A stretch of 21,782 nucleotides of DNA from Hyphomicrobiaceae bacterium (GTDB lineage: Bacteria; Pseudomonadota; Alphaproteobacteria; Rhizobiales; JAKIUO01). The notes beneath the pieces were generated by a model. It made no database searches and was not told the origin of the DNA. It was given only the letters and a program-made list of their open reading frames with translations. Shown piece after piece: positions 9,001 to 16,444 of the stretch (the stretch's first letter is position 1; every line of letters begins with the position of its first letter). The stretch is from contig JAKIUO010000022.1 of NCBI GenBank assembly GCA_021647535.1, forward strand, positions 1 to 21,782, written 5' to 3'. The position numbers were made by a program, and so were the translations under genes.

Positions 9001-12000
9001 TGGGTTGGCCTGAAAGTTCAGATCAATGTCAACGCCAATCGGTGCCACGTCCCAATCGTTGAACTCCATGATATCAAAGCCACCATCGCGGAAACCATCT
9101 CCGCCGATCACTTCGTCAGGACCGCCACCAAGAGCTTGTGATAATTTGCCCGGACGTAAAATATCGTCGCCAAGACCACCCTGCACGATGTCCTGATTGT
9201 CGCCGCCAACCACAAGATCATCACCATCATCGCCATAGAGCAGATCACCATCAGCACCGCCATCGACATAGTCATTGCCATCGCCAGCACGGGTGAAGGG
9301 GTCGGTATCATTGCCACCAAAGATAATATCGTCGCCGCCATTGCCGATCAGCTCGTCAATACCGCCGCCGCCATAGAGGATGTCATTGCCAACTCCGCCG
9401 ATCAGCAGATCGACACCGCCAGCAGCGGATTCAGAGCTGTCGCCATAAAGGATATCGTCACCGGCACCGCCATCAATGACTTCGGGGCCATCGCCGCCAT
9501 GGATAATATCATGACCATCGCCGCCATAAAGGGCGTCAGATCCATTGCCGCCAAAAATAAGATCATTGCCCTTGCCGCCATAGACCGTATCATCGCCGCC
9601 ACGGGCATAGATAATGTCGTTATAGTCAGTGCCAACGATCACTTCGTGGGAATCCGCCCCGCTGCCCGGTTCACCATCAAGATTATCATTGTTGCGTATG
9701 TTTGGACCTGCAGGCGTGCGTATGTCCTGAATATATTGCGCGCTGCCAGTCGTTATCTCACTGTTCGTCGCGATGATGTCTCCATTCGCAGCCGTTGATC
9801 CACCAGCATCGGAATAAATGCCCAGGCCAACATTTGCACTGCCGTCAAAACTATTATTACCATTGGTATCAGCAGCATGAGCATCAGTAATCTGACCATA
9901 TTTATGCTGATTGGCACCAATGAAGACACCACTGGCATCGTAATAGACAGTACCATCTAGCGGCACCGTACCAGCATTTACCAGAATGCCACCAGCAGCA
10001 CCGCTCGCGCCGTAGAGATTCTCAGATGTCGCAATTCCCGCAACAGCCACGCCACCCTGCGTGTAATAAGTGACGCCCGGATCAAAAAACTCGCCCGGCT
10101 GCACCAGAACGGTGCCATCAGCGTTATAGAGATAGCTCTGTGATTTCCACGCCGCATCCAGAGAGAAGTCGTGATATTCTTCGGCGTAACCGAATATATT
10201 GCCGTTGAGGTTCTCAGTGCCGGTGGTGCGCTCGACAATATCCTTGAACTGCTCGGCCTTGATCTGTTCGTCAAGTTCATTGCCAAACAGGCGATAGAGA
10301 TAGTAGAAACGGTCGCCATCTTTCAGGGCCGTTATCTGCTCAACAAAAATAGCGTTAAAGGTTTCGCCAAGCAGACCACCATTGACATGTACTTCGGCAA
10401 TGCCACCCATCCAGGCGTCCACAAGATCAATAGCCTTGTCATTGTCGCCAACGCGGAAGGTCGCACTTAGCGTGCCGTTCATAAAGCTGTTTGCATAATT
10501 TATGGCATCAGCATCATCGGTGAAAGCTGTAACGCCATCCCCCTTGATGAAGTTGGCCAGCAGATCGGTGGTGTTGCCATTGGCGGCGTCAAACAGCGCC
10601 TGCGCATGGGCGACATCACCATCAAAGCTGTAGGCGGCGATGAATTTTACGATAGATTCAGGATGCACCATATTGGCACCATAATCAGCCCAAGAGGTAT
10701 AGGCGCTAAAGCCGAGCCCTTCGCGCATTTGATTAAAGGTTGCCAGACCGACATCGCGGCCACGGGCAATATTGATCGCCGCCAGATCGAGCGGCAGGCC
10801 AAGCAAACCCTGCTGCAAAGCTGGCGTAATGATTTCGTCAATCTCGTTCATTTGCTGGCGTGATTGGCCCAAAATAAGCCCGCCGGGTCCAGCAGCGGCA
10901 AACAGTTCAGGATTGAGAAAAGCCGCTTCCAGCGCATAGCTCATGACACGGCTGGTCAACCCCCCATCCGGGTCGAGCACGTCAATGGTCTCGCGCAGGG
11001 TCGAATGACCATAGCGATAAGCGTTTTGGGCAAATTCCAGAGAGATAGAGGCATCGCGCCCGGAATTATAGCCGACAAATTCGGGAATATCGGGGGTCAC
11101 GGCACCCGCGAACTGGTCGGTGGCCACATGGTTATATTCCGTTTCGACGATCAGCTTGACCGCCTCGAACATTTTCTCCTGGTTCCAGGACAGATAGCCA
11201 TCGGCAGTTGTGAGATAGCCGTCTGCGGCGATTGGTGCGCCCGGTTGCTGATTGCCAGCGGCATCGACGACCGGCGGCGTACGCACGAAATCGACGAAAT
11301 TACTATCCGTGAGCGAAGTCGTGTTAGCTGCAACGACATAGATATCGCCATCCTTGTCCGTGGCAAGTAGTCCGCCGGTGGCTTCATATTGACCAGACAC
11401 AATCGCCACATTGGCATTTGTGATCGCTGTCGCCGTATTGGTTATTGCCGTCATCCAGTCCGTTGCGACCGGATGGTCACCAAGAACGGTTGATTGATTA
11501 TCATCCTGACGCAACACCCAGGTCTGGACATTCTGTACCTGAAAATTATGCTCTTCATGGAAGACATGATGGATCGAGGTCAGAGCCGCATTTTCATTGA
11601 CGCGACCATCGCCAGACAAATAGTGATCCCCGACAGAGGCGACCAGAATATCGCTGACCGCATCATGAATGGCGGCTGTTGGACCCGTGGCAGGAACGCG
11701 AATACTGAAATCTGAGAAGTCAACAAACAGGGCAAGCGCAGAGGCTCCTGTATAGTCACCCGCTGCCAGCGTGACGGGTGGTGAGGTCGGCCCGGTATAA
11801 ATCACCAGAGTGTCGCCCAATGTCAAGGTCAGGTCGCCGCCAGTTGGCAACGTGAAGCTGTCGCCACCACCCACACGCCCCACATTTAATGTTGCATAAT
11901 CAAAGCCCGACGTGATCGAAGTTGCCAACGTGTTTTCAAGCAATGTGACCGCATTATCGACCTTGGTGGCCGCATTCAAGTCCCAGCTCGTGGCTGCATC

Positions 12001-13794
12001 ACCATCGTCGGGGCGCAGGCGCGCTGCTTCAAAGCGCGGATTCATATCAAGCAAGAGCGCATGGCCGGAATTCGTCGTCTGCACTCCTGCTGTGCCCAGA
12101 TCGCTATCAATCAGCTTGCCACTCTCATCACGATTACGCACATCCAGAATGTCTTCCCAGTTGAGGTCGTCGCGATTCGTGTCGCGCATGTGTTGGCGTA
12201 GCGTATTGACCGTCACCAGAGTCTGATTCGTTTCAACGCCGTCCCAGCGGGTCCAGCTGTTTTCCAATGTGAAGCTGTCGACAAGGTCCGTACCAGCAAC
12301 GTAACTACCTGGATTATTTGGATCTTCCACCCATTCGCGCAGCAGCGACTCAATTTGACCGGTGGAACCATAGCTCTGGCTCTGATCAACAAAGGGTGAG
12401 GTGTGGTTGATGTAGCGTGCATCGCCATTTTCATCAACACCCGTCGGTGTGGCACGGGTAATAGTGATCTCGGTTGTTGGCCGTCCATTTGGCCCAATAA
12501 CGCCATAAAGCGGGTCATCCACGGCCAGCGCGATTTTGATTTTCGCCGTTTCGCCAGTGTCTGTTGTGCCCTTCTTGGCGATGAAGTCGAGGCCATGGTC
12601 GAAGAACTGGCCAAACACCGCAAAAAAACCGTTGGTCGGCGCCACACCGGGATTGACCGAACCAATGAAATATTCGTCATTGTTAAGGTTCTGATTGTCC
12701 TGAATACCAAGATCCTGAAGCAGGCCGTAATCCTGCACGATGGCAATACCTTCGACGGCACCCAGTTTGAAGTTTGCAGCATTTGGATCCTGGCCCTGGG
12801 TATAGGCTGAGTTCAGTGTCACACCGTCATCCAGGAGTTCGGTATTATAGACAATGTGGTTGGGGTTTAACCCGACAGGCACCCCATTTACCGGAAACAG
12901 GTCTCCAACAGTCAACAATTCAACATCACCAGTAGTGATCGTCTGGGTAATGAGGCGCGGCGTATAGTCAATAACATTTTCAACGGTTACAGTTGCATCC
13001 GCTCCCAGCAGGGGATTTGTAATCGTCGGTGTATATCGAGCACTGCCTGTTTGCGATAGCACATCGGCAGCACTAAAACCGTGATAAGCTGCATCAAGCT
13101 CCCCGCCAGTCAGGAAACTTTCAGTAGAGACAGGAACAACAAAAGGACCAAAAGTCGCATAGACAGTCTCGCCCGTAACATCTGCAATTGCAAGTTCTGT
13201 AAGAGTCGATTGATCGACAGTCCTTGTGTTCGTGCTAACCAGTGTGTGACCATTATCAGTCGTTGTCGTTGTTGTTGTGATATCAATAGTGCTTCTGTTA
13301 ATCGTGTCTATGAAAATCGGAATTGGAGCAGGAAAAGTTGGAAACACTCCGACCTGGATTGAGATACTCGTTTCATTAATAGTAGACTGACTAGCAACGT
13401 CGACATTAACTGTTGGCACAGCCGGCACCGTCAAATCCATATCCAGAAAATCATAATTCGCACTGATCAGGCGGACAAACTGCTGATCGACTGCGCCCCA
13501 GGTCGCATTGACCTGCAGAAGGTTATTGTTGAGTCCGGTAACTTCGCGAATACCCTGGAAGGATGTGAGGTGAGCATAAGAGGTGCCAAAAACCTTGGTT
13601 GGCGCATCGGCCAATGGATCCGTGCCATTCCATAACTCATTGCCAAACGGATCGAAGATGGCGCCAGTCCCACCCCAATTTATAATGGCATCGCCCGCCG
13701 CCGTAAACAAAGGCTGGAAATTAATCTGATCAAAGATGAAGTTGATATCATTCAAATTAATGATGAAAGGCTTGAGGTTAAATGTATTGGCCAT
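6004..13794 (-). CDS. Giant secreted animal-type haem peroxidase with RTX repeats
   Basis: A 2596-residue exported peroxidase of the peroxidase-cyclooxygenase superfamily. Start: ATG at 13794 (MANTFNLKPF) with GGGAGGA upstream; the longer TTG start at 13836 is less likely. There is no signal peptide, as expected for type I secretion. The catalytic region spans about residues 330-1215. It has the distal motif FGQFFDHGLDF (His about 400), catalytic Arg731 and Glu734 in GDGRVNENAALTSIHHVFHE, and proximal His about 930 in AYRYGHSTL. The later INIARGRDVG corresponds to the RGRDHG motif of the family. RTX blocks lie at about 1385-1550, 1620-1670, 1975-2100 and 2390-2500, an Ig-like domain at about 1860-1960, and an acidic linker near 2335-2365. 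The serralysin-type C-terminal domain ends in SASDFNL, a typical type I secretion terminus. The gene heads the cluster with its presumed exporter. Related RTX peroxidases in alphaproteobacteria are implicated in Mn(II) oxidation and extracellular superoxide or halide chemistry; the substrate here is unknown. Confidence 0.93.
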   Translation of the reverse strand: MANTFNLKPFIINLNDINFIFDQINFQPLFTAAGDAIINWGGTGAIFDPFGNELWNGTDPLADAPTKVFGTSYAHLTSFQGIREVTGLNNNLLQVNATWGAVDQQFVRLISANYDFLDMDLTVPAVPTVNVDVASQSTINETSISIQVGVFPTFPAPIPIFIDTINRSTIDITTTTTTTDNGHTLVSTNTRTVDQSTLTELAIADVTGETVYATFGPFVVPVSTESFLTGGELDAAYHGFSAADVLSQTGSARYTPTITNPLLGADATVTVENVIDYTPRLITQTITTGDVELLTVGDLFPVNGVPVGLNPNHIVYNTELLDDGVTLNSAYTQGQDPNAANFKLGAVEGIAIVQDYGLLQDLGIQDNQNLNNDEYFIGSVNPGVAPTNGFFAVFGQFFDHGLDFIAKKGTTDTGETAKIKIALAVDDPLYGVIGPNGRPTTEITITRATPTGVDENGDARYINHTSPFVDQSQSYGSTGQIESLLREWVEDPNNPGSYVAGTDLVDSFTLENSWTRWDGVETNQTLVTVNTLRQHMRDTNRDDLNWEDILDVRNRDESGKLIDSDLGTAGVQTTNSGHALLLDMNPRFEAARLRPDDGDAATSWDLNAATKVDNAVTLLENTLATSITSGFDYATLNVGRVGGGDSFTLPTGGDLTLTLGDTLVIYTGPTSPPVTLAAGDYTGASALALFVDFSDFSIRVPATGPTAAIHDAVSDILVASVGDHYLSGDGRVNENAALTSIHHVFHEEHNFQVQNVQTWVLRQDDNQSTVLGDHPVATDWMTAITNTATAITNANVAIVSGQYEATGGLLATDKDGDIYVVAANTTSLTDSNFVDFVRTPPVVDAAGNQQPGAPIAADGYLTTADGYLSWNQEKMFEAVKLIVETEYNHVATDQFAGAVTPDIPEFVGYNSGRDASISLEFAQNAYRYGHSTLRETIDVLDPDGGLTSRVMSYALEAAFLNPELFAAAGPGGLILGQSRQQMNEIDEIITPALQQGLLGLPLDLAAINIARGRDVGLATFNQMREGLGFSAYTSWADYGANMVHPESIVKFIAAYSFDGDVAHAQALFDAANGNTTDLLANFIKGDGVTAFTDDADAINYANSFMNGTLSATFRVGDNDKAIDLVDAWMGGIAEVHVNGGLLGETFNAIFVEQITALKDGDRFYYLYRLFGNELDEQIKAEQFKDIVERTTGTENLNGNIFGYAEEYHDFSLDAAWKSQSYLYNADGTVLVQPGEFFDPGVTYYTQGGVAVAGIATSENLYGASGAAGGILVNAGTVPLDGTVYYDASGVFIGANQHKYGQITDAHAADTNGNNSFDGSANVGLGIYSDAGGSTAANGDIIATNSEITTGSAQYIQDIRTPAGPNIRNNDNLDGEPGSGADSHEVIVGTDYNDIIYARGGDDTVYGGKGNDLIFGGNGSDALYGGDGHDIIHGGDGPEVIDGGAGDDILYGDSSESAAGGVDLLIGGVGNDILYGGGGIDELIGNGGDDIIFGGNDTDPFTRAGDGNDYVDGGADGDLLYGDDGDDLVVGGDNQDIVQGGLGDDILRPGKLSQALGGGPDEVIGGDGFRDGGFDIMEFNDWDVAPIGVDIDLNFQANPLIAVDGITPNAAFTQIQGVIGTQNADNLIGDSFRGQNHEAGPTNGANWLIGGTGSDNFTGNGGNDVIIGGSIRLDTLIGQYQAAIGAPVLANRAAYNDYNAYDGASHRVTAGSVLSDGLLGNAAIGTDMFDLHFQKFLHSDMFKDYVLGDGDAVFDPLNPLGQANRFTGSGAAASDTGTDVVNFSGNRADYTITNVQFTDVQGNNITAYKVVDNRAADALTGVLLNGDGIATSDGTDLVLGVEEFAFADQTLTDAQLTDVAPTLAGFATANEPLNLQGNFLLGIPRVDTTGLLNVTGQQWQSSADGGITWIDVPVPAISTPTTSGTGTSFDPTDFIGQQLRAVVTYDGGKTIATAPTETVGEYLRDPNNPIDGEVQGTNGQDIIVGLSGDDQLQGGDGSDFINGGTGVDQMQGGLGNDFYVVDNIGDQVTERNNEGIDEVRSSVDWTLGANVENLRLTGNNNSPFNIDTNGTGNALDNRIIGNIGDNVLSGGAGNDFINGARGSDTINWSVGDGRDVVNGGGGGNVALGTDTFSITGDNTAETFNIYAISGVANTQQRNSLITQFGAFAAGTEIVITRVTGAAETVIAELNNIEEILVNGGNPPENNPTPNIPIGGDTIKVMGNFTPTSLLLNTITIQGTAGNDTIDISGLTSEHRIVLKTNGGNDTIIGDLRPQDVIELTNGNAAGFIATANADGTQTLNDGTNSITLSGASTPTLRDASGEEVIIDPPSVLGGGAADEGTEAQDGTEGEQEQEEAHDFNEDHGASDARLIEAVSLENAEYGTYGGDQLDGSDDVDDVLFGREGDDIIGSGAGEDVVFGGSGDDVIFTSSDNDTAFGGAGDDVVVAGSGDDLVYGQAGDDLLFGGEGDDTLKGGKGDDELNGGKGVDLLFGGDGHDSFIFTTVADSGVGEGNSDKIIGFTIGEDTIDLSAIDADSTQAGQQSFQLAGPGEQVQAGQITYDFKDGNTIIEAHINNDEIADFQIKLTGEHTLSASDFNL

Positions 13795-13870
13795 GAAAAT
13801 TACGTCCTCCCAAACGCGAAGCGAGGGAAATACCAACGCCTACTGATAAAGTGATAAAATCTTTGCATCA

Positions 13871-13883
13871 CTGACCTGGTCAG
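13871..13883. promoter_or_regulatory. Dyad CTGACC-T-GGTCAG in the peroxidase leader
   Basis: A perfect 13-base palindrome about 77 bases upstream of the peroxidase ATG, probably within the untranslated leader or close to the promoter. It may be a regulator site or a small RNA hairpin. It shares the TGAC/GTCA core with the nearby CCTGACA direct repeats. Confidence 0.35.
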
Positions 13884-13926
13884 GTAGCAGTGAAAAGTTT
13901 CAGGTGTAGAATCCGTAACGCGGTAT

Positions 13927-13944
13927 CCTGACAAGAACCTGACA
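13927..13944. promoter_or_regulatory. CCTGACA-N4-CCTGACA direct repeat, candidate OmpR/PhoB-type regulator box
   Basis: Two identical 7-base units are separated by four bases (11-base period). On the minus strand they read TGTCAGG-TTCT-TGTCAGG. The 7+4 spacing is that of PhoB-family binding boxes, whose half site CTGTCAT is also similar. The box lies 133 bases upstream of the peroxidase ATG and beside a divergent OmpR-family regulator gene, so it is a natural candidate for that regulator's site. This is inferred from architecture only. Confidence 0.5.
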
Positions 13945-14232
13945 CAACTATTATTTGCCTTGTCCGGCTGGCATCAATCTGGCACTTATATACATCTGCG
14001 CAATATATATCTTTTAGAGCGAGATAGATCTTTGCAACCATAGTTCGGTAGACTAGAATCTATCCAGCCGATCTAAACATCTTGATTTTTATTGCGGCAC
14101 ATTTCCATTTTATAGCTGGTGGCTATGGACACTCGAATTGCGAGCTTGAGAAGCGCGTTGATATAACAACTGATTCTCAACATATGTGTCGAACCTCAAA
14201 GTGAATGATGGATGTGATAATCGGAAATTTAG

Positions 14233-14258
14233 ACAGGTACAGGCGCGGTAATACCTGT
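14233..14258. promoter_or_regulatory. Inverted repeat ACAGGTA-N12-TACCTGT upstream of the response regulator gene
   Basis: Perfect 7-base arms at 14233-14239 and 14252-14258, ending 37 bases before the response regulator ATG. It may be an operator for autoregulation or a leader hairpin. Confidence 0.4.
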
Positions 14259-14295
14259 GTTGCGGCATTCGATATATTCATTAAAGGGACTTGCA

Positions 14296-14973
14296 ATGCG
14301 TATACTTGTGATTGAAGATAACAATCGGTTTGGCCAGCTGGTTGTTGAACACCTTAGCGAGGCTGATTACATTGTCGATCTTGTCGGGCGCGTGGAAGAG
14401 TTTTATTCCATCACCAGCTGCATGGATTTTGATCTCTATATTATTGATCTTGGACTGCCTGATGGCGATGGGATCAAATTGATCGAAAGGCTTCGCCGTA
14501 ACAATAAAAACATGCCTATAATTATTGTTACGGCACGAGCCGGACTCGACGAAAAAATAAAAGGGCTGGATGCAGGAGCTGATGACTACCTTGTCAAACC
14601 CTTCAATCACCAAGAGCTACTGGCGCGCATCAGAGCCGTTCTGCGCCGCAAACCAACCATTCAATCAGAACTATTTACGGCTGGCAGCTTCACGTTTAAC
14701 CTGACGACGGGCGACCTGAATTGCGGCGATCGGCAACTCAAGCTGCGGCGTGGCGAGCGTCGTTTGCTCACTTTGCTCATCCAGCATACCGGTACAACGG
14801 TAACAAGAGAACTCATTGAAAACAGATTGAAAAACTTCCAGGAGAACTGTTCATCCAACGCCATTGACAAGATGGTTTCGCGTCTGCGAAAAGCTTTGGT
14901 AAAAACCAAATCAGACCTGCAACTGAAAACAGTCCGGGGTGTTGGCTATGTACTTGAGGAGGCACGGCGGTGA
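14296..14973 (+). CDS. OmpR/PhoB-family response regulator
   Basis: A 225-residue DNA-binding response regulator. The receiver domain (1-118) has the acidic pair Glu7-Asp8 in VIEDNN, phospho-acceptor Asp51 in YIIDLGLPDGDG, Thr79 and Lys101 (DDYLVKPF). The C-terminal winged helix (about 125-222) ends in the typical VRGVGYVL. The ATG at 14296 is chosen because the receiver fold begins there (MRILVIEDNN) and AAAGGGA precedes it; an upstream GTG at 14257 would add 13 residues with no family match. It overlaps the kinase gene by four bases (GTGA) and is divergent from the peroxidase cluster, whose expression it probably controls. Confidence 0.95.
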   Translation: MRILVIEDNNRFGQLVVEHLSEADYIVDLVGRVEEFYSITSCMDFDLYIIDLGLPDGDGIKLIERLRRNNKNMPIIIVTARAGLDEKIKGLDAGADDYLVKPFNHQELLARIRAVLRRKPTIQSELFTAGSFTFNLTTGDLNCGDRQLKLRRGERRLLTLLIQHTGTTVTRELIENRLKNFQENCSSNAIDKMVSRLRKALVKTKSDLQLKTVRGVGYVLEEARR

Positions 14974-16334
14974 CGAATTCTGCCAACAAGCTGCCAACGT
15001 CTCTTCTTAGGATCGTGTTCTCAAGAATTATGATCGCAGCCTTGCTGGCGATCGCCCTTCAATTTACGATCTACCTTGCTAAAAATATTGAAAATGAAAG
15101 CCACTTTGCCGGTTGGTTTCTAAAGCTGGAAACACAGAAAATTTCTCGTGCGATCCATCTTGATAAAGGCCAGCTGCGACTGAAACAGACAACAGATCTG
15201 GATCACTATAACGGCAAGTTCGCTTCCGCTTATGCTTTTCGAGTTTTTGATGCCAAGGGCCAGGTCATTGCCAGTCGCAATGAAAAATTATTCCCCCCGC
15301 CCCTGCCATCGGAAAATCTATTCAGCTTGTTGCCTGATCTCTGGCTGCGCCAGGGGGGGAGCAGCCCCTGGCTCCACCTCACAGGGGGGCAAAAACATTT
15401 GATAGCCAGCGCTCCTGTATGGATAGAGATTGCCACAAAAGGAGACCCGGCAGGATTGCGCCATGCTGTGTTTTGGATGGATGTGCTTGAAGATGTCTGG
15501 ATACCAGTCTTGCCAACAATTTTTCTGCTCGCCATATTTTCTTTATTGGCAGTTCGGAGCGCTTTGCATCCATTCCAAAAGGCTTCACTCTTTGCCGAAA
15601 AACTGCCTCCCTCGCATATAAATCAACTGCCCTTCCTGGAGAATTTACCTTTGGAGGCAAGGCGCTTTTCTCTTTCTATCAATAAGTTGCTCGAGCGCTA
15701 TTCAAAGTTTTTGTCATCACAACAGCTTTTTTTTTCGGAGGCAGTTCATGAATTACGCACACCTCTAGCGGTTATGATACTTGAGATGAATAAAATCCCG
15801 GGTCCTCGTGCAAGACGTGTTGAAGGTGATATTGAACTCATGACGGACATCGTCAACCGCTTGCTTGGGCTGGTTAGCATGGATGCGATGAAAAAGGTAA
15901 ATCTGACGACGATCAATTTGGTAGAGGTCGTTACAGAAGTCAGCAATCATCTTGATCCGCTCGTCCAAAAAAAACAATGTACACTTTTGTTGCGAGACAA
16001 GATGCCAGACACCTTCGAGGGCGAGCGTTCATTCGTGCGTGATGCAATTGTCAATTTGCTGGAAAACGCGATCAAGCATTCGCCGCAGGGAGCAAAAATC
16101 ATTGCGACTTGCGGTCCTGGTCATTGCGTAACAATAGAAGATAATGGTCCGGGCTTTCCCTCAAAAGACTTTGAGAAATATTTTTCGCCGTTTTACCAGG
16201 GAAATACTTTAGTAGAAGGGGTGGGACTTGGCCTTGCAATCGCAAAAAAATCTGCCGAGTTCAGTGGGGGCCACGTCCAAATTGGAACATCAAGGATGGG
16301 GGGAGCGCTCGTTCAGATTTTCTTCAAAACCTAG
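14970..16334 (+). CDS. Membrane sensor histidine kinase
   Basis: A 454-residue sensor kinase that partners the preceding regulator. TM1 is at about residues 14-36 and TM2 at about 178-197, enclosing about 140 periplasmic residues of unrecognised fold that should be the sensor. The HisKA motif FFSEAVHELRTPLAV contains phospho-acceptor His260. The ATPase domain has the N box NLLENAIKHS (362-371), G1 DNGPGFP (391-397) and G2 GVGLGLA (417-423), so all key residues are present. The start is GTG at 14970 overlapping the regulator stop, with GAGGAGG just upstream. The gene contains several homopolymer runs: C6 at 15293-15298, G7 at 15353-15359, G6 at 15384-15389, T9 at 15727-15735 and A8 at 15967-15974. 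The signal sensed is unknown. Confidence 0.94.
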   Translation: MTNSANKLPTSLLRIVFSRIMIAALLAIALQFTIYLAKNIENESHFAGWFLKLETQKISRAIHLDKGQLRLKQTTDLDHYNGKFASAYAFRVFDAKGQVIASRNEKLFPPPLPSENLFSLLPDLWLRQGGSSPWLHLTGGQKHLIASAPVWIEIATKGDPAGLRHAVFWMDVLEDVWIPVLPTIFLLAIFSLLAVRSALHPFQKASLFAEKLPPSHINQLPFLENLPLEARRFSLSINKLLERYSKFLSSQQLFFSEAVHELRTPLAVMILEMNKIPGPRARRVEGDIELMTDIVNRLLGLVSMDAMKKVNLTTINLVEVVTEVSNHLDPLVQKKQCTLLLRDKMPDTFEGERSFVRDAIVNLLENAIKHSPQGAKIIATCGPGHCVTIEDNGPGFPSKDFEKYFSPFYQGNTLVEGVGLGLAIAKKSAEFSGGHVQIGTSRMGGALVQIFFKT

Positions 16335-16383
16335 AGAAAACTGCGCACAATCTACCAACCATATGAGCAGCAATGATCCCATG

Positions 16384-16444
16384 GAATGGGTCAATATCCA
16401 GGGCGGTTGGTATTATACCAACCGCCCTGGATATTGACCCATTC
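16384..16444. repeat. Perfect 29-base inverted repeat with 3-base loop
   Basis: Positions 16384-16412 are the exact reverse complement of 16416-16444, with TTA between. The inner ends read GGCGGTTGGTA and TACCAACCGCC. It lies 50 bases after the kinase stop and might terminate transcription, but the length, perfect match and a third degenerate copy nearby mark it as abutting ends of a dispersed element. Confidence 0.85.

Larger units (their letters stand above)
13795..14295. promoter_or_regulatory. Divergent regulatory region between the secretion cluster and the two-component genes
   Basis: This AT-rich stretch of 501 bases without a convincing gene must hold the promoters of both divergent units. 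Features seen: a direct repeat at 13927-13944, a dyad CTGACC-T-GGTCAG at 13871-13883, a 7-base inverted repeat GATAGAT/ATCTATC at 14023-14029 and 14058-14064, and a dyad just before the regulator gene (14233-14258). A weak sigma70-like pair for the plus strand could be TTGATA (14159-14164) with CATATG 17 bases later. I do not see a convincing consensus promoter for the minus strand, which fits an activator-dependent promoter. Confidence 0.6.

Noticed and set aside
9108..9635. Minus-strand open frames rich in M, A and T inside the peroxidase gene
   Set aside because: They are out-of-frame readings of RTX repeat DNA with repetitive composition and no independent start signal or family match.
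13836..13836. TTG at 13836 as start of the peroxidase gene
   Set aside because: ATG at 13794 has a strong GGGAGGA site and gives the N-terminus expected for this family.
16384..16444. The 29-base palindrome as a simple intrinsic terminator of the kinase gene
   Set aside because: There is no T tract after the stem, and a third degenerate copy nearby points to a repeat element, although it may incidentally stop transcription.
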